A DNA stretch of 5,978 nucleotides from assembly GCA_013331535.1 (NCBI GenBank), contig DUGF01000105.1:5595-11572 (forward strand), written 5' to 3'. Below are positions 1 through 4,509 of the stretch, piece after piece. A program made the translations under genes and the position numbers. Numbering within the stretch: position 1 is the first letter of the stretch; the number at the start of each line of letters is the position of its first letter. The notes beneath the pieces are model-generated. The model did no database searches and was not told the DNA's origin. It saw only the letters and a program-made list of their open reading frames with translations. Origin of the DNA: Microcaldota archaeon (GTDB lineage Archaea; Micrarchaeota; Micrarchaeia; Anstonellales; Bilamarchaeaceae).

Positions 1-104
1 TGAACAGGCTAGGAGATTTTCTATTTATCCTGGCTCGCATTGAAAACAGAAAAAAACGGGTTGCGGAAAAGGTATGGCTGCCAAGGCAGAAACATACTCT
101 TTGA
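1..104 (+). CDS. Cob(I)alamin adenosyltransferase, PduO/MMAB type (C-terminal fragment)
   Basis: Partial gene entering from the left edge. Codons are read from base 3 and the stop TGA is at 102-104; bases 1-2 (TG) end a codon that would be Leu, Met or Val. The visible tail begins NRLGDFLFILARIENRKK and ends KVWLPRQKHTL. This matches the closing helix of PduO/MMAB-type ATP:cob(I)alamin adenosyltransferases, which usually read LNRLSDYLFVLARY.N and end shortly after a conserved Trp. The enzyme transfers the adenosyl group of ATP to reduced cobalamin to make coenzyme B12 in the cytoplasm. Only the last fifth or so is visible, so the ATP-binding N-terminal motifs cannot be checked. The gene is convergent with the DHH gene; only 5 nt separate the two stops. 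The assignment rests on one motif and is good but not certain. Confidence 0.72.
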   Translation, partial: NRLGDFLFILARIENRKKRVAEKVWLPRQKHTL

Positions 105-109
105 GCTTA

Positions 110-1603
110 TTAAGAAATCGATTTGGACCCGACCAACCTTTTAATTATCTCAACCGCTTCCTTTGCCACGTTCTGTTCAAACCCATCTCTTACTCTTACT
201 GAAGCTGCCTTTGCATGTCCGCCACCAGTTTCAGCAAAATCAGGCATACTTTCCTTTATTTGTTCAATTATTCTGTTTGCTTCTATCCCACGTGCAACTG
301 CATCTTCATTTACCCGGAACACTACGCTTCCACCTCCATATCCGATTACAACAAGTGGCTTGCCAGTGTTGGAGCATTCATGTTGCGTTGATTCAAATAC
401 TCTGGTTGCAATCTTTCCTTTGCTCGGAAATTCATGCTTTTTGGCGAGTTTTTCCAAGTCTATGGAAACGATTTTTATCCCGCTTTCCTCAGTGATCTTT
501 GCGGTTTTTCCAACGCTTTCATATATCTGTTCTATTTTCTCTTTTGCCTGTAATAGCATTGACTGGAACAGCTCAGGTTTTTTCATAATATTCTCGTAAA
601 AGTCAAGGTTGTTCCCGAATCCGGAATAGCTTGCCATGTAATCAAGAACAAGGGCGCGTTCCTTGTCTTTTTCATCAATTTTCATTATTCCGCTCTTATC
701 TCCTGCGCATGAAATTCTGGAAAGCGGTTCAACTTCGTAATTTTCGTTATTTAATCCGCCTGCGCGAGCAACTTCCACTGCAAGATATCCTGCGGGATAT
801 TGGGAGGGGTCTCCGGTTTTCTGTTTCGCGTTTAGCGTTTTGGGTTCCGGGCCAAATGTTTCGTGTTCCGCGTTTTGCGCGTCATCAACTATCCACGGAC
901 TCACAAACAAATCCGAGTTTTTCTTTATTTTTTCCCCACAAGGGTGGTGATCTATAACAAGTACCTCTGCACCAGATGCCTTCAGAAGTTGGATTCCCTC
1001 AGCGCTTTCATCACTTGAACCAAAGTCCAGAATTATAACAAGCGGCATTGTTTCATAATGGATTTGTGCAAGGTCCTTCATCGCATCCTTAACCGAATAC
1101 ACTGCGGAGTTTTGCTGGATCGCATACATCCTACACAATTTTGTAAGTGCCATCGCTCCGCTTACTCCATCTGCATCTCCGTGAAATCTCAGAAGGATGA
1201 ATCTACCAAGTTTCCTGGCAGTGAGGATTTTTCGCGCTGCTTCGGCTATTTTAGGTTTTAGCGCATTCATAATTTCGTCTGTAACAAGCGGTTCAATATC
1301 CATAATCGGAATTGTTTTGCCAGCCCCTTCTGCTATTTTCTTGCATTCATTTTTTGCCAAATCCCCGAATATTGTTTCAACTGAGTTGGCGTATAACACG
1401 GTTTCCCCTTCCGATTCTCCAAGAATTCCGCTTACCTTTGCTATTCCGTTAGCAAGCGGTTCCTTTCCAATTACTTTGTAGGTTTCGTTTCCATTGGTAA
1501 TTGTTGCAATGCTCTGTCCCCTGATCATTTGCGAACGCATGATTATTCCGGTTATTTCTATTTCCTGCCCTTCTCCAAGCATCATTCCATCACTTCTGTG
1601 CAT
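110..1603 (-). CDS. Archaeal RecJ-like DHH/DHHA1 phosphoesterase with N-terminal OB fold (COG1107-like)
   Basis: A 497-residue protein. Residues about 14-80 look like an OB-type nucleic-acid-binding domain. The DHH domain follows: motif I HGDADG (141-146), motif II with D193 in ILDFGSSDE, motif III DHH (218-220) and a GDKSG motif (301-305). The C-terminal DHHA1 domain has GGGH at 460-463. All expected Mn-binding Asp and His motifs are present, so an active phosphoesterase or 5'-3' exonuclease is likely. The order of parts resembles the archaeal COG1107 RecJ-like family, but the DnaJ-type zinc finger known at the N-terminus of that family is absent. Residues about 242-265 form a non-conserved loop encoded by the heptamer array at 810-879. 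The gene lies 4 nt after the DUF460 gene and is probably co-transcribed with it. The start is uncertain: ATG 1603 is used here, but Met7 and Met8 (ATG at 1585 and 1582) have the better Shine-Dalgarno-like AAGTGAT just upstream. A minus-strand T-rich stretch opposite 42-58 could end the transcript. Confidence 0.9.
   Translation of the reverse strand: MHRSDGMMLGEGQEIEITGIIMRSQMIRGQSIATITNGNETYKVIGKEPLANGIAKVSGILGESEGETVLYANSVETIFGDLAKNECKKIAEGAGKTIPIMDIEPLVTDEIMNALKPKIAEAARKILTARKLGRFILLRFHGDADGVSGAMALTKLCRMYAIQQNSAVYSVKDAMKDLAQIHYETMPLVIILDFGSSDESAEGIQLLKASGAEVLVIDHHPCGEKIKKNSDLFVSPWIVDDAQNAEHETFGPEPKTLNAKQKTGDPSQYPAGYLAVEVARAGGLNNENYEVEPLSRISCAGDKSGIMKIDEKDKERALVLDYMASYSGFGNNLDFYENIMKKPELFQSMLLQAKEKIEQIYESVGKTAKITEESGIKIVSIDLEKLAKKHEFPSKGKIATRVFESTQHECSNTGKPLVVIGYGGGSVVFRVNEDAVARGIEANRIIEQIKESMPDFAETGGGHAKAASVRVRDGFEQNVAKEAVEIIKRLVGSKSIS
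810..879 (+). repeat. Degenerate heptanucleotide repeat array, about 10 units, inside the DHH gene
   Basis: From 810 to 879 the plus strand splits without gaps into ten 7-bp units near the consensus TTTYGNG. Examples are TTTCGCG at 824, TTTTGGG at 838, TTCCGGG at 845, TTCCGCG at 866 and TTTTGCG at 873. One unit (CCAAATG at 852) deviates but keeps the 7-bp phase. The array is read antisense as DHH-protein residues 242-265, a Glu/Lys/Pro-rich segment between the DHH motif and the AGYLAVEVA helix, where I expect only a short loop in the family. It shares TGGGTTCCGG exactly with the array at 5342-5397. Phase and units are seen directly; insertion as a mobile or expanding repeat is inference. Confidence 0.7.
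1589..1595 (-). promoter_or_regulatory. Shine-Dalgarno-like site inside the 5' end of the DHH gene
   Basis: On the minus strand this reads AAGTGAT, sharing GTGAT with the archaeal SD consensus GGAGGTGAT. It lies 3 nt before ATG 1585 (Met7) and 6 nt before ATG 1582 (Met8). The sequence before ATG 1603 (AGATTAGAAGA) is a poorer match. This argues that translation may begin at Met7 or Met8, which removes a few non-conserved residues ahead of the OB-like domain. Confidence 0.4.
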
Positions 1604-1607
1604 TCTT

Positions 1608-2039
1608 CTAATCTTTTGCCAGTTTCCCTATTGCATATCCTTTCAAAATCAATTCCTTGTATTGTTCCGCACGTTCAGGATAAACCGTTTCAATTCTTTT
1701 AAATCTGTTTTTGTATTTTCTGTATGCTTTTATTGCTGCTGCGTAGGCATCTCTTATGTGTGGATTCAGAATGTCCTTTCCAATAATCATCTTTGATTCC
1801 CTGCTCATATTGCGAATCGGAGTGTATATCCTCGCGTGAAATATTCTGGAGATTTTTCTTACAAGTTCAGGTGCAGGATTTACATCGGTTGCTATTACGT
1901 GCGGGGTTCCTATTTCCGAAATAAGCCCAGCTATTTTCCCAGCATCGCGTTGCTTTACGCATCCGGCTCCAGTGAGCTTTCCGTTTAGGTCAATCACCGC
2001 ATAGCCGACCTTTATCCCAGGGTCTATTCCAACTATCAT
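1608..2039 (-). CDS. Stand-alone DUF460 (COG2433) RNase H/RuvC-fold domain protein, predicted nuclease
   Basis: Read from ATG 2039 this is 143 residues. It opens with MIVGIDPGIKVGYAVID, the first strand-turn of the RNase H/RuvC fold with Asp6. TDVNPAPELV (51-60, Asp52) and HIRDAYAAA (94-102, Asp97) supply further acidic residues in the positions expected for DUF460 proteins. The last 25 residues form a helical tail (YPERAEQYKELILKGYAIG). Archaeal COG2433 proteins are usually several hundred residues with a coiled coil and a C-terminal domain; here only the N-terminal nuclease-like domain exists. The family's function is only predicted (RuvC/YqgF-like nuclease). A TTG at 2057 would add MDTEDF; ATG 2039 is preferred because the family normally begins right at the IVGIDPG strand and GGAAGAT lies upstream. 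The stop is 4 nt before the DHH gene, suggesting one transcript and a shared role in nucleic-acid processing (inference). Confidence 0.85.
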   Translation of the reverse strand: MIVGIDPGIKVGYAVIDLNGKLTGAGCVKQRDAGKIAGLISEIGTPHVIATDVNPAPELVRKISRIFHARIYTPIRNMSRESKMIIGKDILNPHIRDAYAAAIKAYRKYKNRFKRIETVYPERAEQYKELILKGYAIGKLAKD

Positions 2040-2110
2040 GAAATCTTCCGTATCCAAAATCGTTCGTATTCAACCGAGGCTCTTTCCGTTGCCTAGTTAT
2101 TTCTTTCGCT

Positions 2111-2126
2111 GCCAAATTTTATATAT
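2111..2126. promoter_or_regulatory. TATA-like element in the divergent 85-bp intergenic region
   Basis: TTTTATATAT at 2117-2126, preceded by GCCAAA, resembles an archaeal BRE plus TATA box on the plus strand; on the minus strand it reads ATATATAAAA. Read plus, initiation would fall near 2145-2150, after the ATG at 2125 that best starts the MBL protein. Read minus, initiation near 2090-2095 would give the DUF460-DHH unit a leader of about 50 nt, which is coherent. I therefore favour the minus direction. A weaker AT-rich stretch near 2094-2106 is at the right distance for a leaderless MBL transcript. Confidence 0.35.
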
Positions 2127-2799
2127 GGATTCGGTTGGTGTCAAGACCCTCTGCGGAAGCTGCAATGGATATGTTATCGAAGATTTGCTAATTGATGCGC
2201 CAGCAGAAGTAGTCTTTCCGAGCGGAATTAAAAAAATTATTATTACTCACGAACATTGCGATCATATTGCTGGTTTGGCTGGTTTCGCGTATCGCGTTTC
2301 GAGTTCCGACAGGAACTTGAAAGCTTGTGGCAGCAGCCACATGATTTCGCATTTGGCGAGCGGAACAAATCCAATCAATTTCACAAATCCAACTAAAATC
2401 CACGCAAGCGAATTCACTGCTGATGTTATTTCGAAAAAGAAGAATCGCTATGCGCTTTGTTCGTTTCTTGAATACGAATTCCCGAATGTAAGTGTAGATC
2501 CGCTCAAAGAGGGCGATACAGTGCAGGGTGCCGGCATCTCATTGCAGGTCATAGAAACCCCAGGGCATGCAAAGGGTGCTATTTGCCTTTACAATGAAGC
2601 AAACAAGATTCTTTTTGCCGGGGATACGATTTTCCCAGACTATTCAATGCCAAGGACAGACCTTCCTTCAAGCGAGCCAGAGAAATTGCGCGGCAGCTAC
2701 GAGCGCCTGGCGGAATTGGAAATCAAAACAATTTATCCTGGGCATGGTAAGAAGATAACCGAAGAGGATTATGTAAAAAAACTCCTGCGCCTTTTCTAA
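2125..2799 (+). CDS. Metallo-beta-lactamase-fold hydrolase (glyoxalase II-like)
   Basis: A 224-residue cytoplasmic protein with the full metal-binding set of the MBL fold: THEHCDH (H42, H44, D46, H47), TPGH (H148), AGD (D167) and YPGH (H207). The core therefore looks catalytically complete for a two-metal hydrolase. The family covers glyoxalase II, lactonases, nucleases and others, and nothing here fixes the substrate. A Cys pair in TLCGSCNGYV (C10, C13) near the N-terminus is notable. The frame is open back to ATG 2038, but those extra 29 residues are not MBL-like, and the protein fits the fold when started at MDSVGVKTLC (ATG 2125). No Shine-Dalgarno site precedes 2125, so the transcript may be leaderless. 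Residues 53-62 (GFAYRVSSSD) are encoded by a short heptamer array. The gene diverges from DUF460 and is followed by a T-rich terminator, so it is probably monocistronic. Confidence 0.87.
   Translation: MDSVGVKTLCGSCNGYVIEDLLIDAPAEVVFPSGIKKIIITHEHCDHIAGLAGFAYRVSSSDRNLKACGSSHMISHLASGTNPINFTNPTKIHASEFTADVISKKKNRYALCSFLEYEFPNVSVDPLKEGDTVQGAGISLQVIETPGHAKGAICLYNEANKILFAGDTIFPDYSMPRTDLPSSEPEKLRGSYERLAELEIKTIYPGHGKKITEEDYVKKLLRLF
2283..2310 (+). repeat. Short degenerate heptanucleotide array, 4 units, inside the MBL gene
   Basis: Four consecutive 7-bp units close to TTTCGNG: TTTCGCG at 2283, TATCGCG at 2290, TTTCGAG at 2297 and TTCCGAC at 2304. They encode part of a segment after the HxHxDH motif that seems about seven residues longer than usual, equal to three heptamers. 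The array has the same orientation and consensus as those at 810-879 and 5342-5397. With four units, chance is harder to exclude than for the longer arrays. Confidence 0.5.
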
Positions 2800-2806
2800 C
2801 CAAATC

Positions 2807-2826
2807 ATTTTTATTATCTTTTGTTG
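2807..2826 (+). terminator. T-rich transcription terminator after the MBL gene
   Basis: Beginning 7 nt after the MBL stop, this stretch is almost all T (TTTTT, then TTATTATCTTTT). Archaeal RNA polymerase commonly terminates at such oligo-T runs on the non-template strand without a hairpin. It separates the MBL gene from the promoter of the next cluster. Confidence 0.5.
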
Positions 2827-2840
2827 CTAATATTATCACT

Positions 2841-2850
2841 TTTTTATAAT
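2841..2850 (+). promoter_or_regulatory. Candidate TATA box for the epimerase-transketolase cluster
   Basis: TTTTTATAAT resembles the archaeal TATA box. Initiation about 25 nt downstream would fall near 2870-2876, leaving a leader of 15-20 nt that still contains GGGGG (2878-2882), 8 nt before ATG 2891. An alternative TTTAAA at 2866-2871 would give a near-leaderless message. The purine tract GGGAGGGAT at 2855-2863 also resembles a Shine-Dalgarno site for a TTG at 2873, so the exact start remains open. Confidence 0.45.
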
Positions 2851-2890
2851 CCGAGGGAGGGATTGTTTAAATTTGCAGGGGGTTAGTGTC

Positions 2891-3580
2891 ATGACTATTG
2901 AGATTATTCCCGCCATACTGGTGAAGAGCAGGGAAGAGCTCATGTCACGCCTTGCCGCAGTTTCTAATTACGTTAAAACAGTCCAGATCGATGTAATGGA
3001 TGGAAAATTTGTTCCAAACACAACAATCGGTGTTGATGCCCTCAAGGACCTTCCATCAGGCATTCAATATGAATTCCACTGGATGGTGAGTCGTCCGCAG
3101 GAATGGATTCGAAAAATAAAAGGTCCGCACATCCACATCCCCCATGCAGAGGCATTGCAAACAAAGGATGATTTCGAGGAAGTTTTCAAGGCAGTTGAAG
3201 AATCTGGAGGAAGGCTTGGAATTGCAATCAATCCAGACACTCCTCTTGAAAAAATCCTTCCTTTTATGGACAAATTCGAACGGGTTCTTATAATGACAGT
3301 CCACCCTGGTTTTGACAAGCAGAAATACATCGCAACCATGGAAACCAAAATCGCCCGGCTTCGTTCATTGTTTCCAAAGCTTGATATTGAAGTTGATGGC
3401 GGAATTAATATTCACACTATTGGTGCTGCAGTAGCAGCTGGTGCAAACAAACTTGCAGCAGCCTCAGCAATTTTCTCAGCGTCAGATGTAAAAAATGCGA
3501 TCACAATGCTCGCAGTTGAGATAAAGAAATCGCTGGCGCAACTTCGCCCTTCTGCAAGACACGGTGCTGGCTATGGTTAG
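2891..3580 (+). CDS. Divergent ribulose-phosphate 3-epimerase
   Basis: A 229-residue TIM-barrel protein, normal length for the family, expected to interconvert ribulose 5-phosphate and xylulose 5-phosphate. Family landmarks in order are IIPAIL (5-10), VQIDVMDGKFVPN (31-43), FHWMV (62-66), AINPDTPLE (112-120), VLIMTVHPGF (132-141) and EVDGGIN (167-173). Both catalytic Asp residues (D34, D169) and the second metal His (H63) are kept. The metal-binding His just before the first Asp is Gln32, and the phosphate-binding PGFGGQ and GSAIF motifs are altered to PGFDKQ and ASAIF. I recall similar VQID variants in proteins from small-genome prokaryotes, so this may be a distinct subfamily with an unverified substrate. 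ATG 2891 is chosen because the homologous N-terminus begins at IEIIPAIL and GGGGG precedes it; TTG 2873 would add six residues. It overlaps the transketolase N gene by 8 bp, supporting a pentose phosphate role. Confidence 0.82.
   Translation: MTIEIIPAILVKSREELMSRLAAVSNYVKTVQIDVMDGKFVPNTTIGVDALKDLPSGIQYEFHWMVSRPQEWIRKIKGPHIHIPHAEALQTKDDFEEVFKAVEESGGRLGIAINPDTPLEKILPFMDKFERVLIMTVHPGFDKQKYIATMETKIARLRSLFPKLDIEVDGGINIHTIGAAVAAGANKLAAASAIFSASDVKNAITMLAVEIKKSLAQLRPSARHGAGYG
3563..3566 (+). promoter_or_regulatory. Shine-Dalgarno site for transketolase N, inside the epimerase gene
   Basis: GGTG lies 6 nt before ATG 3573 and matches the core of the archaeal SD. The possible upstream start GTG 3564 falls within this site, which favours ATG 3573 as the true start. 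Confidence 0.5.
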
Positions 3581-4436
3581 ATTTAACAAGGTTACAAGCA
3601 TACGGCAACTGAAACTCATTGCAAATACGATACGGCAGGATGTAGTTCACATGCTTCTTGAGGCAAAATCAGGACATTCTGCCGGCTCAATAGGCCTTGC
3701 AGACATTTTCACCGCTCTTTACTTCAATATTCTTTATCATGACCAGCAAAATCCAACCTGGCCAGACCGTGACAGGCTGGTTCTTTCAAATGGCCATGTC
3801 TGCCCGGTGATGTATGCTGCAATGGCAAACGCAGGGTATTTTCCAAAGGAAGAACTGCTCACGCTTAGGAAGCTTGGAAGTCGCTTACAGGGTCATCCTC
3901 ATCGCACTATATTACCTGGAATAGAAACTTCATCCGGTCCATTAGGTCAAGGACTTTCACAAGCAGTTGGGATGGCACTTGTTGCAAAGGCAGAGAAAAA
4001 ACGCTGGCGCACTTATTGTATTATGTCAGATGGTGAGCATGACGAAGGCCAGACCTGGGAAGCCATAATGCTAGCAGGAAAATACAAACTCGGTAATCTT
4101 ACAGTGTTAATTGACCGGAATAACATACAAATAGATGGATTTACTGAAGAAGTTATGCCACTTGAGCCTTTTGCAGATAAATACCGTTCATTTGGCTGGC
4201 ACGTAATCAATGTGGATGGTCACAATATCAAAAAAATCATTGAGGCCTGTGAAGAAAGCAAGGCGATTTATGAAAAGCCTACAGCGATCATTGCGCATAC
4301 TATTCCAGGTAAAGGAATCCCATTTATGGAATTTCTCACTGAGTGGCATGGAAAGCCTCCTTCAAAAGAACAGGCTGATGATGCGATTTCAACGCTTGAA
4401 TCTGAGAGGAAAATGATTGAAGATGAAAGGGATTGA
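3573..4436 (+). CDS. Transketolase, N-terminal (TPP-binding) subunit
   Basis: A 287-residue protein equal to the N-terminal pyrophosphate-binding domain of transketolase. Motifs are KSGHSAGS (32-39; usually GHPGGS), LSNGH (71-75), LQGHPH (105-110), ETSSGPLGQGLSQAVGMA (118-135), the TPP/Mg motif SDGEHDEGQTWEA (152-164, Asp153) with its distal Asn183 in DRNN, and WHGKPP (258-263). The family's usual GDGE reads SDGE here, a mild change. The protein cannot act alone: the pyrimidine-binding and C-terminal domains come from the next gene, and two of each subunit would form the working enzyme. It transfers a two-carbon glycolaldehyde unit from xylulose 5-phosphate to an aldose phosphate. ATG 3573 overlaps the epimerase stop by 8 bp (ATGGTTAG), suggesting translational coupling. 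The C-terminal tail (QADDAISTLESERKMIEDERD) is highly charged and probably helical. Confidence 0.93.
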   Translation: MVRFNKVTSIRQLKLIANTIRQDVVHMLLEAKSGHSAGSIGLADIFTALYFNILYHDQQNPTWPDRDRLVLSNGHVCPVMYAAMANAGYFPKEELLTLRKLGSRLQGHPHRTILPGIETSSGPLGQGLSQAVGMALVAKAEKKRWRTYCIMSDGEHDEGQTWEAIMLAGKYKLGNLTVLIDRNNIQIDGFTEEVMPLEPFADKYRSFGWHVINVDGHNIKKIIEACEESKAIYEKPTAIIAHTIPGKGIPFMEFLTEWHGKPPSKEQADDAISTLESERKMIEDERD

Positions 4437-4467
4437 AAGCAGAATAATTTGGGATGAAAGAGATTGA
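4422..4467 (+). repeat. Imperfect 15-bp direct repeat at the transketolase N/C junction
   Basis: GATGAAAGGGATTGA (4422-4436, containing the stop of transketolase N) recurs as GATGAAAGAGATTGA (4453-4467), 14 of 15 identical, with the copies starting 31 bp apart. The rest of the 73-bp spacer (4437-4509) is purine-rich with no clear TATA box. A small tandem duplication of the gene's 3' end is the simplest explanation. Confidence 0.4.
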
Positions 4468-4494
4468 TGTTGGAATGAGAGCGAAATGATAACC

Positions 4495-4500
4495 AGGTGA
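4495..4500 (+). promoter_or_regulatory. Shine-Dalgarno site for transketolase C
   Basis: AGGTGA sits 9 nt before ATG 4510 and is the best match to GGAGGTGAT in this spacer, fixing the start of the C subunit at 4510 rather than at the in-frame Met7. Confidence 0.55.
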
Positions 4501-4509
4501 ATATTCCTT

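Noticed and set aside
42..58. Minus-strand T-rich stretch (opposite GAAAACAGAAAAAAACG) as terminator of the DHH gene
   Set aside because: It is at a plausible distance past the DHH stop but lies inside the adenosyltransferase coding sequence, where the A-run codes for Glu-Asn-Arg-Lys-Lys; too weak to annotate.
123..599. Long plus-strand open frame opposite the DHH gene
   Set aside because: It lies antisense to a protein with all DHH/DHHA1 motifs and its product has no recognisable features; a shadow frame.
2038..2124. N-terminal extension of the MBL protein by 29 residues from ATG 2038
   Set aside because: The extra residues do not resemble the MBL fold or a clear signal peptide and cover the divergent promoter region; ATG 2125 fits the family start.
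2345..2358. Two more heptamer-like words (TTTCGCA, TTTGGCG) in the MBL gene
   Set aside because: Only two units, encoding ordinary residues with no sign of insertion; likely chance.
4429..4467. GGGATTGAAAGC followed by a similar GAGATTGATG, resembling the end of archaeal CRISPR repeats
   Set aside because: Only two imperfect copies about 31 bp apart, no full-length repeat and no spacers. It is better explained as a 15-bp direct repeat at a gene junction.
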